From positions 372,001 through 436,000 of the forward strand of contig NZ_FXXL01000006.1 in the NCBI RefSeq assembly GCF_900184685.1: 64,000 nucleotides of DNA. Reading direction: 5' to 3'. The notes under the pieces are model-generated. The model was not told the DNA's origin. It did no database searches and saw nothing but the letters and a program-made list of their open reading frames with translations. Below, one piece after another: positions 52,147 through 61,930 of the stretch. The position numbers and the translations under genes were made by a program. Position 1 is the first letter of the stretch. Each line of letters starts with the position of its first letter. This stretch comes from Butyricimonas sp. Marseille-P3923. GTDB taxonomy: Bacteria; Bacteroidota; Bacteroidia; Bacteroidales; Marinifilaceae.

Positions 52147-53667
52147 TTAAACTAATAAGGATTTACCCGTCATTTCCTTAGGCTGGGGAAGTCCCATGAT
52201 AGCCAGCACGGTGGGTGCAACATCTGCCAACACTCCATCCCGCAAATGGTCGCATTTCGAATCGGTCACCCAGATGCACGGCACGGGGTTCAGCGAGTGT
52301 GCCGTGTTGGGCGTCCCGTCCTCGTTCACGGCATTGTCGGCATTCCCGTGGTCGGCAATGATAAGCACGTCGTAGCCGTTGGCACGGGCGGCGGCGACTG
52401 TTTTTCCCACGCATTCATCCACCGTGGCAACAGCTTTTTGTATTGCCTCGTACACACCCGTGTGTCCCACCATGTCGCCGTTAGCGTAATTCAAACAAAT
52501 GAAATCAACCTCTCCTTGGTTTAACACCTCCACGATCTTCTCCGTCACGGCAGGAGCGGACATCTCGGGTTGCAGGTCATAAGTCGCCACTTTTGGAGAA
52601 GGCACCAGAATACGGGATTCTCCCTCGAAAGGTTCCTCCCGCCCGCCATTGAGGAAGAAGGTCACGTGCGCGTATTTCTCCGTTTCGGCGATGCGCAATT
52701 GCTTCAACCCTTGGGCGGATATATATTCCCCGATCGTGTTCACCACGTTGTCTTTATCGAAAAGGATATGCAATCCCTTGAATTTAGCATCGTAAGGAGT
52801 CATCGTGCAATAATGCAACGGCAGGGTTTTCATACCGTATTCCGGCATATCTTCCTGAGTCAACACGATAGTCAACTCCTTTGCCCGGTCGTTGCGGAAG
52901 TTAAAGAAGATCACGGCATCCCCCTCTTGTATCGTGCCTAACGGTTTACCCGCCTCGTCAACGCACACGATCGGTTTCACGAACTCGTCGGTTACGCCCG
53001 CGTCATAGGATGCCTGCATGGCTGCCACGGGATCGGTTGCCGGGGTTCCCACGCCTTTCACGATCAAATCGTAAGCCTCTTTCACGCGTTCCCAACGTTT
53101 GTCCCTGTCCATGGCGTAATAGCGCCCGATGATAGAAGCGATTCGCCCGCCGGATTGTTTCGTGTGATTCTCCAATTCCTCGATAAAACCTTTCCCGCTC
53201 TTGGGATCGGTGTCGCGTCCGTCCATAAAACAATGAACGAAAGTCTTCTCCACCCCGAACTCTTTTGCCAAATCACAAAGGGCAAAAAGGTGATCTAAAG
53301 AGCTATGCACGCCCCCATTGGATACCAAACCCATGAAATGCATCTGCTTCCCGTGCTCGCGAGCGTAAGTGAACGCTTTCACGATCTCCGGATTTTGAGC
53401 TATCGAATGGTCACGGCAAGCCCGGTTGATTTTCACCAAGTCTTGATAGACAACCCGTCCCGCACCGATATTCAAATGCCCCACCTCGGAATTTCCCATT
53501 TGCCCGTCCGGCAAACCTACATTTTCTCCGCTCGTGTAAAGTAACGAACGAGGATTCCGGCTCGCCAATCCCGTGATATTCGGCGTGGGAGTACTCCCGA
53601 TAGCGTCTGAATGGTCGTGCTTACCAATACCCCAACCATCCAATATCATCAATAATACTTTTTTCAT
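52147..53667 (-). CDS. gpmI: 2,3-bisphosphoglycerate-independent phosphoglycerate mutase
   Basis: 506 residues from the ATG at 53667; a TTG at 53694 would add nine residues not typical of the family. Alkaline-phosphatase-fold enzyme of glycolysis. Metal-binding Asp in LMILDGWG near the N-terminus, catalytic Ser about 60 in [24 protein letters not shown] near 120, and [11 protein letters not shown] near 438 for the second metal site. Uses Mn to interconvert 3- and 2-phosphoglycerate. Promoter TAACTTTG at 53710-53717. Confidence 0.97.
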   Translation of the reverse strand: MKKVLLMILDGWGIGKHDHSDAIGSTPTPNITGLASRNPRSLLYTSGENVGLPDGQMGNSEVGHLNIGAGRVVYQDLVKINRACRDHSIAQNPEIVKAFTYAREHGKQMHFMGLVSNGGVHSSLDHLFALCDLAKEFGVEKTFVHCFMDGRDTDPKSGKGFIEELENHTKQSGGRIASIIGRYYAMDRDKRWERVKEAYDLIVKGVGTPATDPVAAMQASYDAGVTDEFVKPIVCVDEAGKPLGTIQEGDAVIFFNFRNDRAKELTIVLTQEDMPEYGMKTLPLHYCTMTPYDAKFKGLHILFDKDNVVNTIGEYISAQGLKQLRIAETEKYAHVTFFLNGGREEPFEGESRILVPSPKVATYDLQPEMSAPAVTEKIVEVLNQGEVDFICLNYANGDMVGHTGVYEAIQKAVATVDECVGKTVAAARANGYDVLIIADHGNADNAVNEDGTPNTAHSLNPVPCIWVTDSKCDHLRDGVLADVAPTVLAIMGLPQPKEMTGKSLLV

Positions 53668-53709
53668 ATCTATTTTATTTATTCTTGTTTTCAACTTCTA
53701 AACGGAGAG

Positions 53710-53717
53710 CAAAGTTA
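53710..53717 (-). promoter_or_regulatory. -7 box of gpmI
   Basis: TAACTTTG on the minus strand, 42 nt before the gpmI ATG; it lies upstream of the TTG alternative start as well. No clear -33 TTTG. Confidence 0.6.
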
Positions 53718-53769
53718 AATGATAATATTCAGTTTATCGCCTTATTTTCAGGGAAAATCAACGAAAACG

Positions 53770-53783
53770 TTTGTCATGACAAA
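53770..53783. promoter_or_regulatory. 14-bp perfect palindrome between gpmI and padR
   Basis: TTTGTCATGACAAA, perfectly self-complementary, in the middle of the divergent gpmI-padR gap. Placed about 53 bp upstream of the gpmI -7 box, it could be an activator or repressor site for either side. Confidence 0.45.
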
Positions 53784-53802
53784 AAAAATAATCGATATTT
53801 TT

Positions 53803-53829
53803 ATAGTACTATGTATTGCATAATACTAT
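53803..53829. promoter_or_regulatory. Probable PadR operator: 27-bp near-perfect dyad over the padR promoter
   Basis: The outer arms ATAGTA and TACTAT are perfect; over the full 27 bp only a few central bases break symmetry. It includes TTG at 53816-53818 at the -33 position of the padR promoter, so a bound dimer would block RNA polymerase. Confidence 0.65.
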
Positions 53830-53839
53830 TTTTTATTTA

Positions 53840-53847
53840 TATCTTTG
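53840..53847 (+). promoter_or_regulatory. -7 box of padR-pspC
   Basis: TATCTTTG, matches TAnnTTTG, 21 bases after the TTG inside the palindrome; start codon 26 nt further. Confidence 0.65.
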
Positions 53848-53873
53848 CCATGCAAAACTAAACAAATCAAGAT

Positions 53874-54209
53874 ATGAATATCGAGAACACGCAGGCTCAA
53901 ATGAGAAAAGGGATTCTGGAGTATTGTATCTTGCTGATAATCTCGCAAAGGGACGCTTACGTTCCGGACATCATCAGCAGGTTGAAATCCTCCCGGATGA
54001 TCGTTGTCGAAGGCACGATCTATCCCTTGTTGACCCGTTTAAAAAACACGGGTTTGCTTTCATATCGCTGGGAAGAATCACAACAAGGTCCACCCCGCAA
54101 GTATTACAGCATCACGGAAAAAGGACGGGAATTTCTCAAAGAACTGGAAAACTCTTGGAATGAACTGACCTCCGCCGTGGACAGTATCAAGGAAAACCCT
54201 AACAACTAA
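53874..54209 (+). CDS. PadR-family transcriptional regulator
   Basis: 111 residues, the short PadR form. Winged helix: MRKGILEYCILLIISQRDAY (split helices) about 10-30, recognition helix SRMIVVEGTIYPLLTRLKNTGLL near 40-62, wing YRWEESQQGPPRKYYSITEKG. Dimeric repressor by family. It precedes the PspC gene by 10 bp, a common Bacteroidota pair, and probably represses its own operon through the 27-bp dyad. Confidence 0.94.
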   Translation: MNIENTQAQMRKGILEYCILLIISQRDAYVPDIISRLKSSRMIVVEGTIYPLLTRLKNTGLLSYRWEESQQGPPRKYYSITEKGREFLKELENSWNELTSAVDSIKENPNN

Positions 54210-54219
54210 ATTTAAAATC

Positions 54220-55686
54220 ATGAAAAAGACCTATACAATCAATCTAAGCGGAAAGATTTTCCACATTGATGATGATGCTCTGGATAAATTGCAAACATAC
54301 ATCAACACGCTCAAGACGCATTACTCCCGCGAAGAGGACGGCAACGAGATCATGGAAGATATCGAGAACCGCATCGGGGAATTGTTCGCGGAATACCTGA
54401 AAGGACAATACCGGGAAGTGGTTACCATCGACGACGTGGAACAAGTGATTGCCACCATGGGCGCCCCGAATGATATCATAGATGAAGACGAAGAACCACA
54501 AAAGCCCGCAACACCAAAGCAAACCAAAAAACTATACCGTGATCCGGACAATCGCGTGTTCGGGGGTGTTGCCGGGGGAATGGCAGCTTACTGGGGTATA
54601 TCGCCCCTGCTGCTTCGGGTATGTTTTATCATCATGACGTTCTATTACGGGATATTCTTTATCGTGTACATTATCCTGTGGATTGCCGTGCCCAAGGCAA
54701 AAACATCCAAGCAAAAACTGGAAATGAAAGGAGAGGACATCAATGTTTCCAATATAGAGCGTTCTATCAAGGAAGAATATCAAGAAGTCAAACACGGCAA
54801 AGGTGCCAAATACGCTAACCGTGTCGGCGAAGGCTTCTCGGACGCGATGCTCATCGTGGGGAAGGTGCTCGCTATCATCATCGGGATAGGACTTTTTTGC
54901 GGGGGTATATTTTTCTTGTTTTGCCTGCTCTCCGCCTTGTTCTTACCTCATTGGTTCCCGTGGGGAGAAAGTTACATGGGAATAACTTACGCGCTCTCGC
55001 CCACCAGTCTTATACTGGGCAAAATCGGCATACTTTTCCTTTTTGGAATTCCTATAATCATGATCATTTTCACGGCGATCAAATTGTTGTTCTCCTTCAA
55101 GAGCAACAACAAGGCGATCGCCTTTTCTGCCCTAGGCTTATGGCTTGCCAGCCTGACATTGCTTATTATCGTCGCCATCAGCGAGGGGACGACATGGACT
55201 CCCCGCACGAATACTTACGAGGAAACTATCCAACCGGGCAAATGTGAAACGCTCACGATTCAAGTGGATAAACGACATATCGTACCTAAGGACTTCTACC
55301 GGAACAGAGGAGTGCTTCAACTGCACGAGGGTAATTTGTTCTCTCCCTACTTTGCCATCCGCCCCTCGCACGGCAACACGGCAAGTATTGTCATCCGGTA
55401 CTCCACGCACGAGAACAACCCGCAAAAGGAAAACATTACTTTCGATTACAAGTACACCAACGACACGTTACGATTCGACAATTACGCCCAATTGAACAGT
55501 AAATGGAGAGCGCAGAACGTGGATATCACGGTTTATCTCCCCGAGGGTACAAAAATACGGTTCACCCCGGAAGCGGTGAATCATTTAAGCAAGCGTAGAC
55601 ACGCGGCTTACCCTTTATATTCTGAACTAAACGACCATAAATCATTATTCATCATGCAAGACGGAGAGATTAGACCTCTCCTGTAA
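54220..55686 (+). CDS. PspC-domain membrane protein
   Basis: 488 residues. N-terminal cytosolic helical region about 1-90 (IENRIGELFAEYLKG, a DUF1707/HAAS-like sensor-type segment) linked by a charged stretch to a PspC domain about 106-160 (LYRDPDNRVFGGVAGGMAAYWG, then a transmembrane helix). Three more transmembrane segments at about 205-245, 265-290 and 300-325, and a beta-rich C-terminal region about 335-488 probably outside the membrane. Envelope-stress-type protein by family; paired with PadR in one operon. Confidence 0.92.
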   Translation: MKKTYTINLSGKIFHIDDDALDKLQTYINTLKTHYSREEDGNEIMEDIENRIGELFAEYLKGQYREVVTIDDVEQVIATMGAPNDIIDEDEEPQKPATPKQTKKLYRDPDNRVFGGVAGGMAAYWGISPLLLRVCFIIMTFYYGIFFIVYIILWIAVPKAKTSKQKLEMKGEDINVSNIERSIKEEYQEVKHGKGAKYANRVGEGFSDAMLIVGKVLAIIIGIGLFCGGIFFLFCLLSALFLPHWFPWGESYMGITYALSPTSLILGKIGILFLFGIPIIMIIFTAIKLLFSFKSNNKAIAFSALGLWLASLTLLIIVAISEGTTWTPRTNTYEETIQPGKCETLTIQVDKRHIVPKDFYRNRGVLQLHEGNLFSPYFAIRPSHGNTASIVIRYSTHENNPQKENITFDYKYTNDTLRFDNYAQLNSKWRAQNVDITVYLPEGTKIRFTPEAVNHLSKRRHAAYPLYSELNDHKSLFIMQDGEIRPLL

Positions 55687-55691
55687 AAAGA

Positions 55692-55731
55692 AGCGGCAGA
55701 CCTTTATCCCTTTGGTCTGCCGCTCTATTTT
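55692..55731. terminator. Bidirectional terminator between pspC and tricorn genes
   Basis: Perfect 11-bp stem AGCGGCAGACC/GGTCTGCCGCT (55692-55702 with 55714-55724), 11-nt loop; T-rich tails on both strands. Confidence 0.92.
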
Positions 55732-58700
55732 TATTTCTTACTGTCAATATCTTTCAACAACTCTTCCACCGCTTTCTTCAACTGCTCGTCTTCACCCTTG
55801 ATAATCTTTTCCGGTGAATTGGCAATCTTCACGTCCGGTTCCAATTGTTGGTTCTCGAGATAACTTCCGTCAGGGAGACGATAGCCCACGATAGGGATAC
55901 CGAAATACAGCGTGGGGTCTTGCAGAAATTCCCATGACACGCTGGTCATCGTTCCGGGAACAGGCATTCCCACTACGCGTCCCAAGCCTTGATGCTTGTA
56001 CACCCAAGGCGTGCCGTGCGCGTTCGAGTAATTCGCCTCGCAAGTCAGCATGATTGACGGTTTGTTCCAACGACGGCTCGGCATGTCACAAGCCTCCCGA
56101 CCGCGAACCACTTGCGTGAAATATTTCTTACCGCTGAACAGGATTTCGATATCCTCGTGCAGGCGTCCGCCCCCGTTAAAGCGCGTATCTATGACAATAC
56201 CTTCCCGGTCATTGTATTTACCGAGGATATCGGAATACACGGAACGGAAACTCGGGTCGTCCATGCTGGAAATATGCACGTACCCCAACCGTCCGCCGGA
56301 AAGGCGCTCCACGTCGGCAGCCCGCAGTTTCACCCAACGCCTATAAAGTAAAGCGTTGAGAGTGGATTTATTAATCGGGATAACAATCTCATCCCAACGG
56401 GTTTTCGTCACGGGGTCATAGACTGACACCAACGTACGCTTGCCCGACTTGTTATTCAGCAAAGGATAATAATCCTCGCCCGCTTTCACTTCCTCGCCGT
56501 CTATTTTCTCTATAATCATCCCGGCTTTCACCTTGGAACGGGCGTTGTCGAAAGGTCCTTTCTCTATCACCTCGTCAATCAGCAAGCCGTCTTTCCTGTA
56601 ATCCGTGCTCAAGAACAATCCCAGTTCTGCCGTGGCATCACCCTCCAAACGGGCAAAATAACCGGAACCCGTGTGCGACACGTTCAACTCTCCCAACAAT
56701 TCGCTCAACATTTCCGAGAAATCGTAGTTGTTATTAATATACGGTAAAAACTTCTCGTACTCCTTCGTCATTTTCGCCCAATCCACGCCGTGCATATCCT
56801 TCACGTAAAAACGCTTTGCCTCTTGAAGGCGTACCCGGTTGAACATATACGCCCGCTCTGCCGCCAAGTCCATTTTCATCTCGGCAACGTAAGAAACAGG
56901 CGTCCTCTTCTCGGAAGCCAGATTGATTTTTTGCATTCCCCGGCTACCCAACAAGAACAAGTCTTTGCCGTCCTTATCCGTTTCGAGGGAAGCCCAACCG
57001 CTGTTCAACTTGTGCATGACACGCGTACTTCTTGCCCGCAGGTCGCTCACCCACAAATCATATCCGCCCTCGAAAGACGACATATAATACAATTTGTCCC
57101 CCGCTTTGTTCAAAATAGCATCACCCAGAGAGGATGAATTCGGTGTCAACCGCATCACCCGGTCTTCAATGCCTTTCAGCTCCACGACAATATCTTTCTT
57201 CTCTTTTTTGTCTGCTTTGGCATCCTCCTTTTTATCCTCTTTCTTCTCTTTCGCCCCGGCTGCCGCCAACAACTTCTCCTCCTCTTTCATCAACTCGTAA
57301 CTCTCTTTGTTCAAGCGGAATTTATCGTAAGCCTCCTGATTCATGAAGACAATCATCACATCCTGCAACGAACCCCATGAAGCGTGATTACGCATCCCGT
57401 AACGCTCGCTGGCAAAAAGGATGGCATTCCCGTCCAGCACCCATCGGGGATTACTGTCAAAATAACCGCTATTCGTCAAGTTAATCGTTTCGCCACTCCC
57501 GTCCGCTTTCACGATAGCGATATCACTATACGGGTCATGCCGGTTACCGATAATCTCCACGGCAAACCATTTGCCGTCGGGCGACCACGTGTAAGTGAAA
57601 CCGTCACCCGTGCGGTACTGGTATTTATCGTCCGCAACTTGTCTGACCTTCTTGGTCTTCACGTCCATCACCATCAGTTTCGTACGGTCTTCGATAAACG
57701 CCAATTCTTTGCCGTCCGGGGAGAATTGCGGGGCAAAACGCTCTTTTGTAGAAGCGGGCAACAAGGCCTCTTCCTCTATCAACGTCGCGTTGGGGAAATT
57801 AGCTTCCCCGTCACGGGCTATCTTGGCAGTGTAGATATTCCAGACTCCATCCCGTTCGCTGGCATAAGCTATCGTCCGGTTGTCCGGGGCGAAACTCAAC
57901 CATTTCTCCTGCTCCGGGGTATCCGTGACCTGCTTGGTGGTCGTGTAATCGGACGAAGTCACGAACACGTTGCCCCGGATAATCATCGCCACCTGTTTCC
58001 CGTCCGGGGATACCGCCGCGCTTGTCGCACCTGAGGTAAAGCGCAAAGAAGCAACATTATTCTTTCCCTCGTCACCGATAATATCGACTTTCACTTTCTT
58101 GGGATTTCCTTGAACATCCTTCACGTATATCTCGCCGTCGTACCCGAAACAAAGACGACCGTTGTCGGCAATACTCAGGAAACGAACCGGATGCGTTTTA
58201 AAAGATGTCACCGCTTTCACATCGGCAGGATTAGCCAGAGGGAAAGAATACACGTTGAAAGAACCACCCCTTTCGCTCAGGAAGTAGACGGTTTGCCGGT
58301 CGGGGGACAAGACGGGGGAACGGTCTTCACCCGCCCGTTCTATCAGCCGCATATGTTTACCGCTCTTTATATCATAACGATAAATATCCCGGGTAATCGA
58401 AGAGGTATGGTGTTTCCGCCATTCATTCTCTCCGCCTTTGCAATCGTGGTACAAGAACATATCACCGGATTTAGAGAAACAGACCGCTTCCGCCGGGGTT
58501 GCCAATACTTGACGGGGACGCCCCCCTTCAACCGGAATGGCATATAGCTCTGTCAACGAGCCACTGGGGAACAGGGCACTTTGTGCCGGGTCTTGAAGTT
58601 GCGCCCCGTAAACAATCTCTTTCCCGTCGGGGGTAAAAGTATAAGGTATCTCGCGCGAGGAATTAGTCGTAACCCGATGAGCCTCTCCACCGCGGGCAGG

Positions 58701-58973
58701 CATCACGAAAATATCGAAATTCCCGAAACGGTCGCTCGTGAAGGCTATCTGCTTCCCGTCAGGCGACCAAACGGGATGGGATTCATGTGCCGGATGAGTG
58801 GTCAACTGTCTAGCCTCCCCGCCATCCGAGGACACGACGTAAATATCCCCTTTGTAACTAAACACAATCTGCTTCCCGTCAGGCGAAATCTTCGGGTAAC
58901 GCATCCAAAGCGGTCCCGCCTGTACAATGAAGCCTGCTAATAAAAAAGTAATGGTCAATACGAATTTATTCAT
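55731..58973 (-). CDS. Tricorn-like S41 peptidase
   Basis: 1080 residues, signal to about 19 (IVQAG), so periplasmic. N-terminal PD40/WD-like propellers about 25-330 and 340-560 with repeats of SPDGKQIVFSYKG / SPDGKQIAFTSDRFG type. A Lys/Glu-rich insert is near 575-612, a tricorn C1-like region about 680-760, a PDZ domain about 770-855, and an S41 catalytic domain about 870-1040 with the probable nucleophile Ser about 983 in ANYSNAHGTPW. Degrades peptides. Last gene of an operon with Mla-type transport genes. Confidence 0.93.
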   Translation of the reverse strand: MNKFVLTITFLLAGFIVQAGPLWMRYPKISPDGKQIVFSYKGDIYVVSSDGGEARQLTTHPAHESHPVWSPDGKQIAFTSDRFGNFDIFVMPARGGEAHRVTTNSSREIPYTFTPDGKEIVYGAQLQDPAQSALFPSGSLTELYAIPVEGGRPRQVLATPAEAVCFSKSGDMFLYHDCKGGENEWRKHHTSSITRDIYRYDIKSGKHMRLIERAGEDRSPVLSPDRQTVYFLSERGGSFNVYSFPLANPADVKAVTSFKTHPVRFLSIADNGRLCFGYDGEIYVKDVQGNPKKVKVDIIGDEGKNNVASLRFTSGATSAAVSPDGKQVAMIIRGNVFVTSSDYTTTKQVTDTPEQEKWLSFAPDNRTIAYASERDGVWNIYTAKIARDGEANFPNATLIEEEALLPASTKERFAPQFSPDGKELAFIEDRTKLMVMDVKTKKVRQVADDKYQYRTGDGFTYTWSPDGKWFAVEIIGNRHDPYSDIAIVKADGSGETINLTNSGYFDSNPRWVLDGNAILFASERYGMRNHASWGSLQDVMIVFMNQEAYDKFRLNKESYELMKEEEKLLAAAGAKEKKEDKKEDAKADKKEKKDIVVELKGIEDRVMRLTPNSSSLGDAILNKAGDKLYYMSSFEGGYDLWVSDLRARSTRVMHKLNSGWASLETDKDGKDLFLLGSRGMQKINLASEKRTPVSYVAEMKMDLAAERAYMFNRVRLQEAKRFYVKDMHGVDWAKMTKEYEKFLPYINNNYDFSEMLSELLGELNVSHTGSGYFARLEGDATAELGLFLSTDYRKDGLLIDEVIEKGPFDNARSKVKAGMIIEKIDGEEVKAGEDYYPLLNNKSGKRTLVSVYDPVTKTRWDEIVIPINKSTLNALLYRRWVKLRAADVERLSGGRLGYVHISSMDDPSFRSVYSDILGKYNDREGIVIDTRFNGGGRLHEDIEILFSGKKYFTQVVRGREACDMPSRRWNKPSIMLTCEANYSNAHGTPWVYKHQGLGRVVGMPVPGTMTSVSWEFLQDPTLYFGIPIVGYRLPDGSYLENQQLEPDVKIANSPEKIIKGEDEQLKKAVEELLKDIDSKK

Positions 58974-58996
58974 CCTTCATCTATTTTGATTTAAAC

Positions 58997-59329
58997 TTAT
59001 CTTAATGGATTGATTCGGGTGTCTTTCAACCACGAGAAATGAGCGAAGTCCGCCCCTTGGATAATCGCCAAACCTTTGCCGCTCTCACGGGAATAACAAT
59101 CCTTTATCTTTGCCAATATATCGTCGCCCTCCTGCCACTTGACTTCATCCCGGATAAAATCGGCTACAATCATTCCCCCGTAAAACTCAAGACACGGTAT
59201 TTCTTTTATTTCTCCCCCGGTGTCCACGACATCCGTGACCTGCCCCTCTTCCAACACCACGTACCCGTTACGCGTTAATTCAAAACCGGGTAACAATATA
59301 TAATTAGCTGCTATCTTTCTGAGATTCAT
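58997..59329 (-). CDS. Small protein, amidohydrolase composite-domain-like (uncertain)
   Basis: 110 residues from the ATG at 59329; an ATG at 59347 would overlap the upstream gene by 14 bases. ANYILLPGFELTRNGYVVLE followed by VTDVV and LEFYGGMIVADFI resembles the small beta domain at the start of amidohydrolase-superfamily enzymes, but no metal-binding catalytic domain follows. Function unknown. 4 bp after the DUF4296 gene and 23 bp before the tricorn gene, same strand. Confidence 0.7.
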   Translation of the reverse strand: MNLRKIAANYILLPGFELTRNGYVVLEEGQVTDVVDTGGEIKEIPCLEFYGGMIVADFIRDEVKWQEGDDILAKIKDCYSRESGKGLAIIQGADFAHFSWLKDTRINPLR

Positions 59330-59333
59330 CTTT

Positions 59334-60278
59334 TCATCTTCTTGCATTCGGTCTTTCCCGTTTGGGCAAATTGGCTTTGGAAGCCGCCTTCATCATCTCT
59401 TCTCTCTGCTTGTATTCCTCTTCCAATTGTTTCTTTTTGTTGTCCCCCACGTACACCCGGTTCAAGCGGGTTTTCGTCACCCAACCGTCAATTTCCTTGG
59501 TTTTTACTTTCGCGTTTTTAACATCCTTGGTATCTACAATCTTCACAACCAATTTATTGTACATGGAATCCTTCACGTAGTGTTCCCATTTATATTCCCG
59601 ACTCCGGATAGTATCATACGTGGAAACAGGGACATCCATCACTTTCAGCGTATCGTTACCGGCAGAAAGAAAATAAGATTCTATCTTGGCACTTCTGCCC
59701 TGCACGCGCTTATTCCATTTTAATGTCGTGAAGAAATGATACATGCCGGGGACAATACTATCCACCTCAATCAATATGAATTGATTCCGTTTATCGAAAT
59801 GCACCGTGTCCGCTTCCACTACCCGCTCCCCGTAAACGATTGAATCTTTCTTGGGCGCCCCGACACGGGTGGAGTCCAGTCGTAGAGTATCGGCAACAAT
59901 CATCGTGTAGCCCGGGAATAAATTCACCGTGTCATTTTTGGTGAACTGGCTCAACAAGCGCATCTTCTGAGTCTGCCGCCGACTAAGTGTGTCTATGACT
60001 GCATCGTATATCCTGTTGAATTCCGTGGAATTTCTCGTGTAATAATTCAGACAGGAATCGAAATCCGCACGGGTAATCCCGTATTTCTTGAACAAATCGT
60101 TATAGTACAAATAATTATCTTTCTCATTACGACGTTCGAATTTGGCAACTTCCAGCGCCCCGTCTGCCATGTGCATATCTATCAACAGAGCCGTAAACTG
60201 ATTTTTATTTAACGCTACCTCTTTCGAACAGGCGATTACAGAAACGGCAATCATGAATACCCATACAATATGCTTCAT
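59334..60278 (-). CDS. DUF4296 lipoprotein
   Basis: 314 residues from the ATG at 60278, preferred because AAAGAGAG precedes it and the lipobox (SVIAC, Cys about 17) then sits at normal distance; the frame opens at 60299. The DUF4296 domain about 22-110 begins NKNQFTALLIDMHMADGALEV; the rest is a beta-rich, Thr/Lys-containing region ending in a basic tail. Function unknown; 14 bp after the MlaF-like gene. Confidence 0.85.
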   Translation of the reverse strand: MKHIVWVFMIAVSVIACSKEVALNKNQFTALLIDMHMADGALEVAKFERRNEKDNYLYYNDLFKKYGITRADFDSCLNYYTRNSTEFNRIYDAVIDTLSRRQTQKMRLLSQFTKNDTVNLFPGYTMIVADTLRLDSTRVGAPKKDSIVYGERVVEADTVHFDKRNQFILIEVDSIVPGMYHFFTTLKWNKRVQGRSAKIESYFLSAGNDTLKVMDVPVSTYDTIRSREYKWEHYVKDSMYNKLVVKIVDTKDVKNAKVKTKEIDGWVTKTRLNRVYVGDNKKKQLEEEYKQREEMMKAASKANLPKRERPNARR

Positions 60279-60292
60279 ATCTCTCTTTATTT

Positions 60293-61057
60293 TTAGCATT
60301 TTCGTCTTAATTTTTCCCGTACCATTTTGTTTAGTTTCGAAGAGAAGAGAAATTCGTTCAGCGCCTTGTTATCAGAGTACATAATGTTCTCGTTTGTACC
60401 TTCCCATTCCTTATGTCCCTCGTGGATAAACAAGACTTTCTCCCCGATCTCGAATACCGAGTTCATATCATGTGTGTTGATTACAGTTGTCATATTATAC
60501 TCGTGCGTGATTTCCGATAACAGGTTATCAATCACTATCGATGTCAATGGGTCTAACCCGGAATTAGGCTCGTCACAGAACAAGTACTTCGGCTGCAACA
60601 CGATAGCTCTAGCTATGGCAACCCGTTTCTTCATACCACCGCTAATCTCTGCCGGGTACAAATTTTCCACGTTCTCCAAATTCACGCGCTTCAAACAAAA
60701 TATAGCACGCTCGATTTTTTCCTTTTCCGACATCGCAGAGAACAGATTCAGCGGGAACTTCACGTTTTCCAACACGGTTAGCGAGTCAAACAATGCCCCT
60801 CCTTGAAACACAACTCCCAACTCTTTCCGGATTTCTTTCAACTGTTTGGAATTCATCACCGTGATATCCCGATTGTCATACAGAATCCTCCCGGCATCAA
60901 TAGTATGCAGCCCAATCAGAGATTTCAACAAGACCGTCTTCCCCGAACCGCTCTTCCCGATGATCATATTCACCTTACCCGGCTCGAACACGGCACTGAT
61001 ATCCGACAATACCTCTTTTTTATCAAATGATTTACATACTCCTTCCGCCTGTATCAT
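60293..61057 (-). CDS. mlaF: ABC transporter ATPase, MlaF-like
   Basis: 254 residues. Walker A GKSGSGKT near 34-41, signature ISGGMKKRVAIARAI near 139-153, Walker B YLFCDEPNSGLD near 159-170, H-loop INTHDMNS. Energises lipid transfer by the Mla/MCE permease encoded upstream; start overlaps the permease stop by one base (TAATG). The MCE substrate-binding subunit is not in the window. Confidence 0.9.
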   Translation of the reverse strand: MIQAEGVCKSFDKKEVLSDISAVFEPGKVNMIIGKSGSGKTVLLKSLIGLHTIDAGRILYDNRDITVMNSKQLKEIRKELGVVFQGGALFDSLTVLENVKFPLNLFSAMSEKEKIERAIFCLKRVNLENVENLYPAEISGGMKKRVAIARAIVLQPKYLFCDEPNSGLDPLTSIVIDNLLSEITHEYNMTTVINTHDMNSVFEIGEKVLFIHEGHKEWEGTNENIMYSDNKALNEFLFSSKLNKMVREKLRRKC

Positions 61058-61800
61058 TACAACAATATTTTGGTTAATATCACGTTCACAAGCAAGATGG
61101 CGATACTACTATCTACTACCGCTTTCGTGCTTGCCTTACCGACTTCCAAGGCTCCGCCTTGCACGCTATACCCGTAAAATGCCGGTATAGAAGTAAATAT
61201 CACGGCGAAGAACAACGTTTTAATAATGGAATAAGTCACGTAATAAGGATTAAACGAGAAATGCAGCCCGTGGATATAGTCATCGTAATTGACAACCCCG
61301 GTAGCGATACCCGAAGCGATACCCCCGATAATCCCGATAAAAACACTGAATATATAAAGTATCGGATTCACCACCAATGCCGCCGCGATTTTAGGTCCCA
61401 CGAGATAAGACACGGTATTCACTCCCATCACTTCCAGTGCCTCTATCTGTTCCGTGATCTTCATACTCCCGATCTCGGAAGCGATATTACTCCCGATCTT
61501 TCCCGCTAGTATCAAACTCACGATCGTGGAGGAAAACTCCAGTAACAAAGTTTCCCGCGTCAAGTATCCAATCAAGTAACGGGGAAGCAAAGGACTGGAC
61601 ATATTGTAGGCCGTCTGCAATGTCAACACGACCCCGATAAAAAAAGAAATAATAGCGACCAACACGATTGAATTCAGTCCCAGTTTTTCCAACTCGTTGA
61701 CTAATTCCTTCAGGTACACCCTCTTCTTTTCGGGCTTGGTAAAAATTCGCCCCATAAATAATATGTACTCCCCTATCCTATTTAAAGCTTTCATCGGCAT
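61057..61800 (-). CDS. mlaE: ABC transporter permease, MlaE family
   Basis: 247 residues with about five or six hydrophobic segments. Family landmarks: ISFFIGVVLTLQTAYNM near 41-57, RETLLLEFSSTIVSLILAGKIGSNIASEIGSMKITEQIEAL in two parts near 81-122, and PAFYGYSVQGGALEVGKASTKAVV near 205. Inner-membrane channel for phospholipid trafficking between membranes. First gene of a five-gene operon. Confidence 0.92.
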   Translation of the reverse strand: MPMKALNRIGEYILFMGRIFTKPEKKRVYLKELVNELEKLGLNSIVLVAIISFFIGVVLTLQTAYNMSSPLLPRYLIGYLTRETLLLEFSSTIVSLILAGKIGSNIASEIGSMKITEQIEALEVMGVNTVSYLVGPKIAAALVVNPILYIFSVFIGIIGGIASGIATGVVNYDDYIHGLHFSFNPYYVTYSIIKTLFFAVIFTSIPAFYGYSVQGGALEVGKASTKAVVDSSIAILLVNVILTKILL

Positions 61801-61930
61801 TAACTCCTTATATAAGACCCTCCTGAACCTCCTTCTTCAAATTTTATCGTAAAAATAGAAATTATTCACGGATTTATTACTAATTTCGACAACAATAAGA
61901 TGAAATTTAATTTTAAACTTATAACTAGAA

